This document shows, in pieces, positions 9,911 to 19,589 of a stretch of 64,000 nucleotides of DNA. Location: positions 871,526-935,525 of the forward strand of contig ML661382.1 of the NCBI GenBank assembly GCA_007570785.1. The letters are read 5' to 3'. The DNA is from Antilocapra americana. Taxonomy: Eukaryota > Chordata > Mammalia > Artiodactyla > Antilocapridae. A program made the position numbers and the translations under genes. A model generated the notes under the pieces. The model was not told the DNA's origin. It ran no database searches and saw only the letters and a program-made list of their open reading frames with translations. Every line of letters begins with the position of its first letter. Within the stretch, counting starts at the first letter, position 1.

Positions 9911-9938
9911 AAAAGAAAAAAAAAAAACTCAACATACA

Positions 9939-10602
9939 GAAAACTAAGATCATGGCATCCAGTCCCATCACTTCATGGCAAATAGATGGGGAAACAGTGG
10001 AAACAGTGACAGACTTTCTTTTCTGGGGCTCCAAAATCACTGCTGATGGTGTCTGCAGCCATGAGATTAAAAGATGCTTGCTCCTTGGAAGGAAAGTTAT
10101 GACCAACCTAGACAGCATATTAAAAAGCGGAGACATTACTTTGTCAACAAAGTTCTGTCTAGTCAAGGCTATGGTTTTTCCAGTTGTCATGTATGGATAT
10201 GAGAGTTGGACTATAAAGAAAGCTGATGCTTTTGAACTGTGGTGTTGAAGAGACTCTTGAGAGTCCCTTGGACTGCAAGGAGATCCAACCAGTCCATCCT
10301 AAAGGAAATCAGTCCTGAATATTCATTGGAAGGATGGATGCTGAAGCTGAAACTCCAATCCTTTGGCCACCTGATGCCAAGAGCTGACTCATTTGAAAAG
10401 ACCCTGATGCTGAGAAAGACTGAAGATAGGAGGAGAAGGGGACAACAGAGGATGAGATGGTTGGATGGCATCACCAACTCAATGGATGTGAGTTTGAGTA
10501 AACTCCGGGAGTTGGTGATGGGCAGGGAGGCCTGGCGTGTTGCAGTCCATGGGGTCGAAAAGAGTCGGACACGACTGAGTGACTGAACTGAACTGAACTG
10601 AA
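9939..10602 (+). mobile_element. BovB, right part (continuation of 8258-8517)
   Basis: Continues the BovB ORF: KIMASSPITSWQIDGE (start near 9942), then [32 protein letters not shown] and the [12 protein letters not shown] region, ending in gactgaactgaactgaactg. A frameshift lies near 10240. It ends in the MIR tail at about 10603. Confidence 0.95.
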
Positions 10603-10625
10603 TTCCTGGCATATGATTAGCAACA
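10603..10625 (+). mobile_element. MIR SINE, right part
   Basis: ttcctggcatatgattagca resembles the MIR 3' phrase tgcctggcacatagtaggc and continues the MIR broken at 8257. Confidence 0.5.
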
Positions 10626-11089
10626 CATGTCTCCAATTGTAGCTTATCAATAACTTTAAAGAATTAAAAAGTCTGGTTGCAAAAACATTTATGGGGTCCA
10701 TAAACATTTGTAGAGGCTCTGAGGATGCAAAAATCAACAAACCACTCTGGTAGGGGCTAAACAGGAAGAATAAAACAATTTCCTACTGTTGCAATTAAGC
10801 TCAGAAACTGCAGGAGCTCAGAGCAGAGCCACACCAAATCTGAGAAGATGGGCAGCAAAGATGTTATAGGAAAGGCAGAAGATGAACATTAAAAAGTGGG
10901 AGTGTTCTCATGGGTAGAGATGGGAGGGGGTCCATAGGAAGGGGCCCTCCAGGTCTGGGAGAGAGCATAAGCAAAGGTTTGGAAGTGAGGAATTTCATCC
11001 AGAGTGGATTTGGGGAACAGCAACTCATCCTACTGGGTTCATGGGCAGTAGATCTGGCCTCATTGGGCAGCTGACCTGATTCCAGGATG
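10626..11089. other. Mostly unrecognised; weak L2 (minus) at 10880-11010
   Basis: The text gagagcataagcaaaggtttgg resembles the reverse complement of the L2 phrase with gggcctttgcac. The rest is unnamed. No coding signal is seen. Confidence 0.4.
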
Positions 11090-11300
11090 AGCCTGCTTCA
11101 TAAAACACTTCACTAACTTCTTCGCCTTCTAATTAAAGCTAATATTCAATAAGGCCCACTTGGGTGGAGGGACATTAAAATTGTAAAGCTTTAAATTGTT
11201 AGAGCTGACTCTTAACATGCTTTGAGATCAAAGGATGCTAATAAATAAGACTATCCCATCCAGAACCCCAGAGCACTAATCAGTGCCTTATCAGTAGGAA
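11090..11300. promoter_or_regulatory. Candidate conserved noncoding element 2
   Basis: Repeat-free AT-rich stretch with ttctaattaaagctaatatt (homeodomain cores) and a TCF/LEF-type ATCAAAG at 11227-11233, next to gctaataaataag. The evidence is only motif texture. Confidence 0.25.
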
Positions 11301-11655
11301 AGATCTGACAACTAGGAGGCAAGAAGGGCACCAATGTCTTAGCAGGAAGCCTTGCTTTCAGAGCCTCTTTCTCAGGGTCTGGTGGCTTCCTCTGTCCATG
11401 GCCCCAGTAGAGTATTATGGCTGTAAGCAGTAGACATAGCTCACCTCAGATAAGGAAGTGTAATAAACTCCATTCCCTAGGACCCAATGCCATTGTCGCC
11501 TTCTCCATCAAGCTCTCCACCATCCCCAGTGGGTGATTTCCTCCTCAGTGCTAACACAACCGTTCTTCATCCTCTCTTAAGCCCCAACCACGCTCATTAT
11601 TCAGTTAGCTATCATCATATCTTATCTCTGTACTCACCTGCTAGATGGCAGCTTT
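11301..11655. other. No recognised gene or repeat
   Basis: Ordinary sequence. No frame worth naming. Confidence 0.5.
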
Positions 11656-11689
11656 AGTCCATTTGGGTTGCTCTATTAAAAATACCATG
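11656..11689 (-). mobile_element. MLT1-type LTR (ERVL-MaLR), left end
   Basis: agtccatttgggttgctcta is the reverse-oriented end of an MLT1-family LTR. The element is broken at 11689 by an L1 and resumes at 12154. Confidence 0.75.
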
Positions 11690-12153
11690 TATATGCGTTA
11701 ATATACTGTATTGTTATTTTTGCTTCTGGCTTACTTCACTCTGGATAATGGGCTCCAGTTTCGTCCATCTGAGTAGAATTGCTTCAAATGAATTTTTTTT
11801 TTAATGCTGAGTAATATTCCATATATGGAATTTAGAAAGACGGTAACGAGAACCCAACATGCGAGACAGCAAAAGGAACGCAGATGTATAGAATAGACTC
11901 GTGGACTTTGTGGATGAGGGTAAGGGTGGGATGATATGGGAGAAGGGCATTGAAGCATGTTAATTATCATATGTCTAATCAATCGCCAGCCCAGGATTGA
12001 TGCTTGGGGCTGGTGCAGCGAGATTTCCCGGTGGGGGAGGGAGGAGGGAGGGGGGTTCCGGAGGGGAAGCATGTGTAAACCCATGGTGATATCATGACAA
12101 TGTATGGCAAAAACAATAAAAAAAATAAAAATAAAAATTAAAAAACAGAAAAA
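11690..12153 (+). mobile_element. L1 with 5' inversion (twin priming), 12-bp TSD
   Basis: 11690-11820 is L1 3'-end sequence in reverse (complement of ggaatattactcagc... to ...ttaacgcatata). 11821-12153 is the directly following L1 segment in sense (atatatggaatttagaaag... to the A-rich tail). The two segments are adjacent in the L1 consensus. The direct repeat aaaaataccatg lies at 11678-11689 and 12154-12165, and the left copy follows TT (TT/AAAAA). This is the textbook product of twin priming. Confidence 0.95.
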
Positions 12154-12492
12154 AAAAATACCATGGACTGGGTACTTAAACAACAGGCGTTTATTTCTCA
12201 CGGATCAGAAGGCCTGGGAAGTCCAAGATCAAGGTACCAGCAGAAGATCTGGTGTCTGGTGAGGGCCCACATCCTGGTCCATAAAGACAGCCGTATTCTG
12301 GCTGTGTCTTCACATGGAAAAGGGGGGTAAGGGAGCTCTCCAGGGTCTTTTAAATAAGGGCACAAATTCCATTCATGAAGACTTGCTCTCATAACCTAGT
12401 CACTTCCCTCTTCCTAATGCCATCACGTTGAGCTTCAGGTTTCAACATACGATTGGGGAGGGGGTGGACATAAACATTCAGTCTATAGCAAT
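12154..12492 (-). mobile_element. MLT1-type solo LTR, main part
   Basis: Reverse MLT1 text: ccatggactgggtacttaaa, then tttatttctcacggatcag, gaagtccaagatcaaggtac, tggtgagggcccac and cattcagtctatagca. No internal gag or pol sequence is attached, so it is a solo LTR. Confidence 0.85.
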
Positions 12493-13032
12493 GGGAAATT
12501 CCCTGAGGGTGAGATGTGTTCTGCTTTTCTTTGCCTTTGTTCATTTCATTTTGGATCAGAAATCCATTCTAAAATCACCGAAGCAGAAAGCAGTCAAGTA
12601 AATGGGGATTTATCTGGACTCAGCGTGAAAACCAACCATCATGGGCAAGACTGGGACCAGGAACCCAAGCACTAAAGCATCTTTAAGCCTCTCTCCTTCC
12701 TCTCCTCCAGTGTCTCTCTTCCAATGTCCTTCTTCCTCCTCCCTCTTTGTCCCCCATTCTCTAGAGTCTCTCTTCTCCCTCCTTCTCCTTTTCCCTTCCT
12801 CAGGTCCACCAGATCTCCTGTCTCCTCTCCAGGTATTCATTTCTTCTTTCTTCTCTTTAGAGAGCTGCTTCTTGCAGAAGGCCCAGAACTGCCTTCCTAC
12901 AACATCTCGGTTAATTCAGCAGCTGTGAGTGAAGCAGACTAATTCCAGTCTTGATTCCAAATTTCAAGGCGATAAGAATCCTATTGACCCAGCTTGTGTC
13001 AGATGTTCCCCCTTGATCCAAGAGTACTCATG
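12493..13032. other. No recognised gene; pyrimidine-rich tract 12690-12860
   Basis: A C/T-rich stretch (ctctcttctccctccttctc) is prominent on the plus strand. Open frames across it are compositional artefacts. Confidence 0.5.
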
Positions 13033-13300
13033 ATATCTAACATTTATGGAGCAGTTTCTAAGTGCCAGGTATTTCTCTAAAGGCTTATTACAGGTATTAA
13101 CCCACTTAATCCTCACAACAAGCCTTTGAGGTAGATGCTACTGTTGTCCTCATTTTACAGGTGAGGTAGGTATTATAACCAAAAATCAGGTCTCTATGAC
13201 CAAATTCAGCTAGTAACGGAAGAAACCATGACATAAACCCAGGGAGTCTGACTCCAGAGTCCAGGCCTTTAACATTATACTGCATTGGTCTTGAACACTG
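13033..13300 (-). mobile_element. MIR SINE
   Basis: Nearly full reverse MIR: taagtgccaggtatttctc, ttaatcctcacaacaagcc, tcattttacaggtgagg, aacccagggagtctgactcc and ctttaacattatactgc. Confidence 0.9.
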
Positions 13301-14116
13301 TAGGGAATTCATCCAATAAGCATGCAGCTGTCAAAGAAACAGGACCCTTGAAAAGTCTTCATGCCTGCTCAAAGTAACAGGTGGATGGATAAATGCCTGG
13401 GTGAATGGATGGACTGAAGGACACATGAGTGGATGGGTGGAACTTTAATAAGCCATCTCCTCCTTGCTCAGGCCATTCCACAGCAAAAGCCTCAATCAGC
13501 TAAATCACAACTCTGACCATATCCTTAAAGTTTACAAGAAAGAGCCAGGGAAAGGATTTTGTGTTCCCTTACCTTCAGGGCCTTGGTGTTGAAGGGGCAA
13601 AAGTTGAAATTCCTTTTGCAGAAAAAATAACCCACTCCAGCTTTTATTCACTGGATTATCTCAGATGAGGAAAGAATGATGGAGAATGCTTAGACTATAA
13701 AGAGCAAGACTACTTAGACCATTAAGGAGAGGAAGAAGAGAAGGGCTGGGGTTCTTAGAGATTTCTAAGTTGGAAAGAGACCCAGTTAGCACACAGGACA
13801 CATGATGGAGAGTTGCTGTGATGAGAAGGTGTGGGAAGTGGGAGAAGGTAACTGAACACTTTGGGCCCATGTGAAAGACTCCTATGACCAAGTGTAGCAG
13901 AAGGGCTGAAGAGCACCCTAACTTCTAAACATCAAGTAGACTTGGACAGAAAGTTAATCCAGTCACCAGAATGGACTGAAACCCACAGTAGACTGGTAGC
14001 ACTAGAGGAAAGGTGAGCAATAGAAACCCAACTGAACATCTGATAGTGCCAGCCTAGATGGATGGATACTCAGAACAGGTTAAGTCTGACTTACAGAATT
14101 TTAAAAAAAAAATTTA
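13301..14116. other. No recognised gene; GGAT-like degenerate repeat 13381-13442
   Basis: The patch is built from tggatgga- and gtggatgg-like units. The remainder is unnamed. Confidence 0.5.
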
Positions 14117-14495
14117 ACTTCTTTTGAACTGTGGTGTTGGAGAAGACTCTTGAGAGTCCCTTGGACTGCAAGGAGATCCAACCAGTCCAACCTAAAGGAG
14201 ATCAGTCCTGGGTGTTCACTGGAGGGACTGATGTTGAAGCTGAAACTTCAATACATTGGCCACCTGATGCAAAGAGCTGACTCATTGGAAAAGACCCTGA
14301 TATTGGGAAAGATTGAGGGCAGGAGGAGACGGGGACGACAGAGGATGAGATGGCTGGGTGGCATCACTGACTTGATGGACATGGGTTTGGGTGGACTCTG
14401 GGAGTTGGTGATGGACAGGGGTGCCTGGCGTACTGTGGTTCATGGGGTCGCAAAGAGTCAGACACGATTGAGCGACTGAACTGAACTGAACAGAA
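14117..14495 (+). mobile_element. BovB 3' fragment
   Basis: Starts within cttttgaactgtggtgttgg and ends at gactgaactgaactgaaca. Frame 14150-14479 (109 codons) stays open through the BovB C-terminal region ([16 protein letters not shown], then [12 protein letters not shown]). An 8-bp direct repeat acagaatt lies at 14093-14100 and 14490-14497. Confidence 0.93.
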
Positions 14496-14704
14496 TTCAA
14501 AAGAAGTGCACTATCTCTTAAGTTCTAGAGTTGTCGCTTATGTGCTTCTTATAGTGGCACTTCCTATTGCCCAATAAGCCAGTGCTTGTTCCCAGGTGGG
14601 GACAGACTGGGTGAAAGCTTCTTCCCAGCTCTGGCTTCCCCATAATTCAGCTGTCATCCCAAGCAGATGCTGCTTTGCCTCCCATGGACACTAAATACAG
14701 AATA
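14496..14704. other. No recognised gene or repeat
   Basis: Short unique-looking stretch. Confidence 0.5.
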
Positions 14705-14968
14705 TACCAATCCTCTACTTAACACTCTTCAATACCTTTTTTGTCCTCAGAATCACATCTAAACTCTTTAGCTGGCTTACAAGGTCCTCCATAAGATGTC
14801 ATGTCCCTAGCTGATCCCAGCTTCATCTTCCCACAACCTTCTCCGCCAAAGTCACATTGGTCTTCTTTACGTTTCTTGAGCAAGCTCTGTGGTCTCAAAG
14901 GGTTTGGGCAAGCTAGTCTCTCCATGTGAATGTTCTTTCTCCCAAATAGCACCCCCTTCTCAGAAATC
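14705..14968 (+). mobile_element. L2 LINE 3' region
   Basis: cacatctaaactctttagctggcttacaagg and the following ccctagctgatcccagcttc match the L2 3' region (spare wording: agccaaagtcctt...ggcctacaaggcc...gatctggcc). Confidence 0.7.
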
Positions 14969-14986
14969 ACACACACACACACACAC
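14969..14986. repeat. (AC)n microsatellite
   Basis: Short AC run inside L2. Confidence 0.9.
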
Positions 14987-16019
14987 CAGTCATCTCTTAC
15001 TGTCCTTCAGCTCTCAATCGCCCTCCCTTCAACACTGGGTCTGAAAATCAATGTGCACATTGGAAGTGGTTATGGTTTTACTCCCCTCCCTCCTCCTAAA
15101 GTGTTCTTATTAAGTCAATAGTCCATGTTCTAATCAATGGTACGTGTCAGATTTTTAAAACTACAGTAATTGTGAAATGAATGAAATATAAGCCTTTCGC
15201 TCCTTCACTTACAGCCCATTCTTCTCGGCTTCTGAGACCAGCGCACTCACTCACCTGTCCCCTGAGACCCCCTGGTCTATGCTGAGTTCGGCTGTAGGCA
15301 CCTGATCCACTGCCACCCTCAGAAAACTCCAACAGGATCGTCTTCTTCATGAAGGAGAGGGGCAGTGTGCCCCACCATTTCATCATGGAGCGTGTCAGTA
15401 TCACAGGTCCAAAGGTTCCAATGTCTTGACCCAGATGACAGTCTCTGATCTCCAACAACTGGAGCAGCCAAGCCCCCTGATGGAGTTTCCTACAGAAGAA
15501 CCAACATTTTCCATGTTCTAGACTGAATTATTATAGCCAGAGGGGACCATTCATCAGCTTTGACATTGCAGGAAGCTTCCTAGGCAAACAGCTTTACTGC
15601 TGCGTGAGATTAACCCAGACTGTAGTAATTTGTAACAAAGATAAGAAAATTGCACTGGTCTCATAGAAATAAATCTGAATTCCAGAGAGGACAAAGGGGA
15701 CTTCAACTTGAAATCTGCTATTTCAGATAGAATCAAATTTATCACAGCCCCAGAAGAGCACAGAAACGCAAGTAGTCCAGCTGCTTGTTGGAGCTGTCGA
15801 TTCAAGCTCCGACGTTAGAAAATCAATGTAGCTGGAATTCCTAACAAGCCACAAGTCCGAGCCCCACCCAACTTTTATGGAAGATTATTTGGCCTGTTTG
15901 AGAATCATTTCCTCATCCATCTTCACAATATGAAATGTCACAGGGAGGCCATTAAGGGAGGGGATGTGAGGTGAGGGGACTTGCCTTTTAACAGCTGTCA
16001 GATCTTAATGAGCCAGAGA
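14987..16019. other. No recognised gene or repeat
   Basis: About 1 kb with minus-strand frames at 15147-15458 and 15554-15805 that show no recognisable domain. Confidence 0.5.
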
Positions 16020-16085
16020 CCCCTCCCAGAACTGTTGTGAGGATTAAACGGGATAAGAATATAAAAGTGGAATACAGACAACAAT
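16020..16085 (+). mobile_element. MIR SINE 3' fragment
   Basis: aactgttgtgaggattaaac followed by gggataagaatataaaag resembles the MIR tail. Confidence 0.45.
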
Positions 16086-16119
16086 CATTAATGAGAGTCT
16101 GTTAACTTAGCAGAGACTG

Positions 16120-16217
16120 TGGGCTGAGATCTCATAACCGCACTGGACAAGGAGTTAACTTCCCCAGGTTGGTTATGTTTAATGCTCCCAATAATCTTAT
16201 GAAAAGGGTCCTGTAAG
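16120..16217 (-). mobile_element. MIR SINE, left part (outer layer of a triple nest)
   Basis: Reverse MIR tail-to-middle text (ccaataatcttatgaaaagg). It is broken at the L1 target site and resumes at 16889. The first TSD copy is at 16206-16217. Confidence 0.7.
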
Positions 16218-16876
16218 AGAAAGACAAATATCGTATGATATCCCTGATATGTGGAATCTAAAAAAAAAAAAAATGATACAAATGAACTTACTTAAAAAAT
16301 AGAAATAGACTCACAGACATAAAAACAAATTTATAGTTACCAAAAGGGAAGGAGAAGGAGGAGGGATAAATTAGAAGGCTGGATTAGCATATACACACTA
16401 CTAAATATAAAATAATCAATAAGGACCTACTGTATAGCACAGGGAACTATACTCAATATTTTATAATAACATATAAGAGAAAAGACTGAAAAAGAAAAAT
16501 TTTATATATATATAAATATATAAATATATAACTGAATCACTTTTCTGTACACCTGAAATTAACACAACATTGTAAACCAACTATGTGTGCGTGTGTGCCA
16601 AGTCACTTCAGTCATGTCTGACTCTTTGCCAGCCTATGGACTGTAGCCTGCCAGGCTCCTTCGTCTATGGGATTCTCAGAGGCAAGAATTCTGGAGCAGG
16701 TTGCTGAGCCCTTCTCCAGGGGATCTTCCAGACCCAGGAATTGAACCCATGTCTCCTGCAATTCCTGCTTTGCAGGCAGATTCCTTACTGCTGAGCCACT
16801 GGGGAAGCCCAAACCAACTGTATTTCAATTTAAAAACATAAAGAAAGTTGCTAAACATGAAGGAAAAAAAGCAGGG
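16218..16876 (+). mobile_element. L1 3' end with 12-bp TSD, itself split by Bov-tA
   Basis: L1 3' UTR: ccctgatatgtggaatctaaa, then agaaatagactcacagac, then tactgtatagcacagggaac, to tgtacacctgaaattaac. The direct repeat gggtcctgtaag lies at 16206-16217 and 16877-16888. The middle layer is interrupted at 16583-16810 by a Bov-tA. Confidence 0.93.
16583..16810 (-). mobile_element. Bov-tA SINE with 9-bp TSD, inside L1
   Basis: Complete reverse Bov-tA with a tgtgtgcgtgtgtgcc-type tail end. The direct repeat aaaccaact lies at 16574-16582 and 16811-16819. It is the innermost and youngest layer of the nest. Confidence 0.95.
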
Positions 16877-16888
16877 GGGTCCTGTAAG

Positions 16889-17005
16889 TACATGTCTCTT
16901 TTACAGATGAAAAAACTGAAAGCCAGAGAAGTTACGGAACCCACCGAAGTTCACAAAGCTGATAACTGGCAGGACACAGATCTGAACACAAGCCCTTAGC
17001 CACTG
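16889..17005 (-). mobile_element. MIR SINE, right part
   Basis: Continues the MIR: catgtctcttttacagatg, then aaaaactgaaagccagagaa, then tctgaacacaagcccttagc. Confidence 0.8.
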
Positions 17006-17139
17006 ATGAGAGCTCTCTGCTGCACAGAAATCTCTGTATTAGTCACAGAGATAGCCAAGTGACAGTCTTGTGGTGCTAAACCCACAAAGCACACAACCTG
17101 ACTGTAACATACACCCATAAGCAAGTCCCTTTACCACAT

Positions 17140-17316
17140 AAATAATAAGTAATGTGCGTTAAGCACTTGCGTGTGCCAGGCACATTCTAGGAGCCTTATA
17201 CAAATCTCATTTGGAACTTACATCACCAGAGGGGGAAGTGGACACTATTATTACCCCATTGTATTGATAAAGAAACAGGCTCAGTGAGGTTAGGGGACTT
17301 ACCTGAGATTTTTCCA
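17140..17316 (-). mobile_element. MIR SINE, left part
   Basis: taagcacttgcgtgtgccagg, then ctattattaccccattgta, then agaaacaggctcagtgaggt. It resumes after the Bov-tA. Confidence 0.85.
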
Positions 17317-17328
17317 CTGCTAAGTAGT

Positions 17329-17612
17329 GAAAGTGAAAATCGCTCAGTTGTGTCTGACTCTTTGAATTCTCTAGGGCAGAATACTGGAGTGGGTAGCCTT
17401 TCCCTTCTCCAGGGATCTTCCCAGCCCAGGGATCAAACCCAGGTCTCTCGCATTCCAGGCAGATTCTTTACCAGCTGAGCCACCAGGGAAGCCCAAGAAC
17501 ACTAGAGTGGGTAGTCTATCCCTTCTCCAGCAGATCTTCCCAACCCAGGAATCCGACTGGGGTCTCCTGCATCACAGGCAGATTCTTTACCAACTGAGCT
17601 GTGAGGGAAGCC
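17329..17612 (-). mobile_element. Dimeric Bov-tA SINE with 12-bp TSD
   Basis: Two tRNA-like heads in tandem, seen as two reverse cagattctttac boxes (17460-17471 and 17579-17590), with one shared 3' body. The direct repeat ctgctaagtagt lies at 17317-17328 and 17613-17624. It inserted into MIR. Confidence 0.93.
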
Positions 17613-17624
17613 CTGCTAAGTAGT

Positions 17625-17665
17625 AGAGCCAGGAAACTAACCTGGGTTGCATTCTCACATTTCTA
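17625..17665 (-). mobile_element. MIR SINE, right part
   Basis: agagccaggaaactaacctgg continues the MIR body where the true consensus reads agagccgggattcgaaccc. Confidence 0.65.
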
Positions 17666-18309
17666 TGGTAGATGTATCAGGGAGAAATGCTAGAAGATCC
17701 AGGAAAATCTGGGCTTGAAAAGAGGTCAAAAATCTCCCCGGAAGAGGTAACTTGAGCTGGATATTGAGAGAGAAGCAGGAGTTTATCTAGCAAGCAAAGG
17801 GGAAAACCAGGCAAAACTCAAATTGCTCTGGGACCCTGAATGACCCAACCCATACTGTGCTGGGTGTAGCCGCAATTGTCCAGCTGTATGACACGACCAG
17901 GAAGAGGGTCAGCTGTACCGAGCTGACTGTCCAGAGTGTTGCCTAGAGAACAGGGGCCCATGTTACCTGTCTCTGCACAACCAAGGCCCACACCAGCCTG
18001 GCCCAGAGAAGGCACTCAGAACCCCTGTGTGGACCTGATCTGAGTCCATAGAAACTTAGACCTTAAGAAGCTCTGGAAGACTGGGTCATCCAAGGGCCTC
18101 ATTTTATTCTTAGCAAGCTGAGATCCAAAGAGGGAAGGAATGAAGGAGGTTCTTCAAATGCCATGTGTACGCAGCTGTAGGAGTCCCCAAGGCAAAGTGG
18201 GCATGCAGGAAGGAGCATGGAGTCGAGGAACTAGCCTTTGGTCTGGGGGTCTGGCTGGAGGCCTGAGTTAAAGTGATGACTGAGGATAGAAACTGTTAGA
18301 AGGAGGCCA
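17666..18309. other. No recognised gene or repeat
   Basis: Unique-looking sequence. Minus-strand frame 17818-18015 is short and has no recognisable domain. Confidence 0.5.
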
Positions 18310-18540
18310 CATATCATGGAAGCTGTTGCCAGGTGGACCACAGACTGATATGGGGTTCTGCCTCCCACTGGCTGCATAAGCTTGGACAAATTAACCTCTC
18401 CGAGTGTCAGTTTCCACGTCTGGAATATGGAGATACTCACCTCCTTGGGAGGACTGCTGTAAAGATTAAGGGGAAGGATGTAAATAAAGACTTTAACACA
18501 GTGCCTGGCATGCAGTAAGTGCTCAATAAATAGGATTACT
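18310..18540 (+). mobile_element. MIR SINE
   Basis: ctggctgcataagcttggac, then cgtctggaatatggagatac, then gtgcctggcatgcagtaagtg and ctcaataaatagg. The 3' half is well preserved. Confidence 0.85.
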
Positions 18541-18889
18541 AAGGACCCCAATTACACCTTTCTGTAAACCCCAATCCATGGCCTCTTGAGCTGATTTCCC
18601 ACCCTTGCCCCACCCCATTCATTTCTCCCTGCTCTTCCTGCCTGTCAGAGCCTCTCCCTGGAACTCAAAAATACTATAATTGGTGAGATTCAGTAGTGAC
18701 TCAGCCCACTAAGACCCCAAAAATGTCATTTCAAATGACAAAGAAGAGAAAGAAGTGGACTGATCTCAGTTGGTGGCTGAGACCAACAGATGTGGGCAGA
18801 TCCATGGGAAAGTCATCCCATCCTGCCCTCCAGCCCTCCCCTCACCCTTGTGTGAAAAAGTAAGCCCACTCAGAGGTGGACTCCTCTTC
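18541..18889. other. No recognised gene or repeat
   Basis: Mixed sequence. Nothing named. Confidence 0.5.
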
Positions 18890-19305
18890 GGTTGTTCAGT
18901 CACTAAGTCATGTCTCTTTGCAACCTCATGGACTGCAGCATATCAGGCTTCCTCATCCTTCACTATCTCCCAGAGTTTTCTCAAACCCATGTCCATTGAG
19001 TCAGTGATGCCATCCATCCATCTCATCCTCTGCTGTCCCCTTCTCCTGCCCTCAATCTTTCCCAGCACTAGGGTCTTTTTCAATGAGTCAGCTCTTCACA
19101 TTAGGTGGCCAAAGTATTGGAGCTTCAGCATCAGTCCTTTCAATGAATATTCAGGGTTGATTTCCTTTAGGATTGACTGGTTGGATCTCCTTGCACTCCA
19201 GGGGACTCTCAAGAGTCTTCTTCAGCACCACAGTTTAAAAGCATCAATTCTTCAGCGCTCAGCCTTCTTTATGGTCCAACTCTCACATCTGTGCATGGCA
19301 GTATC
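18890..19305 (-). mobile_element. BovB 3' fragment
   Basis: Reverse BovB: gttgttcagtcactaagtc, then cagagttttctcaaacccat, cttctcctgccctcaatctt and ggttggatctccttgc, to ccaactctcacatctgtgc. It is 5'-truncated. Confidence 0.94.
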
Positions 19306-19589
19306 CATGGGTCTCTGAAAAACAAGAAGACAAGTTCCAGGATTTTGCAGTAGAACATGGATGCTTCTCCTTGCAGGCTATCAAAATCAAGTTTTGGGAG
19401 AGAGGGTTCATGTTTGAAATTTACACAAGAAAAGTTCCCAAGCATGCATCCTATCTGGGGTGAGCGCATCGCTGGGTCATTTGCCAGCAACTCCCCACAG
19501 CAGTCATCTCCCCCAAAACGGGTCCTCCTCCAGGGTCCATCAAGATGTCTCTTTCATACTTTGCCCAGAAAGAAAGTAAATATTTTTCA
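19306..19589. other. No recognised gene or repeat
   Basis: Unnamed sequence between BovB and the repeat-free block. Confidence 0.5.

Larger units (their letters stand above)
8518..9923 (+). mobile_element. Young ruminant L1, 5'-truncated, with 15-bp TSD, assembly gap and possible 3' transduction
   Basis: L1 inserted into BovB. The direct repeat aaaactcaacataca lies at 8503-8517 and 9924-9938, and the left copy follows TT at 8501-8502, giving the classical L1 endonuclease site TT/AAAA. Order inside: end of ORF2 (8521-9255), 3' UTR to a G-rich tract at 9503-9517, a gap, an AAT-rich tail at 9618-9645, about 265 bp of non-L1 sequence, then a second poly-A at 9911-9927. The last two points suggest read-through transduction. 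Confidence 0.9.

Noticed and set aside
8249..10586. BovB reverse transcriptase as a working gene
   Set aside because: The RT block has a changed catalytic box (YTDD), is 5'-truncated, is interrupted by an L1 and has frameshifts.
11656..12492. Endogenous retrovirus with coding genes
   Set aside because: MLT1 and MLT2 sequences here are LTR fragments only; no gag, pol or env text adjoins them.
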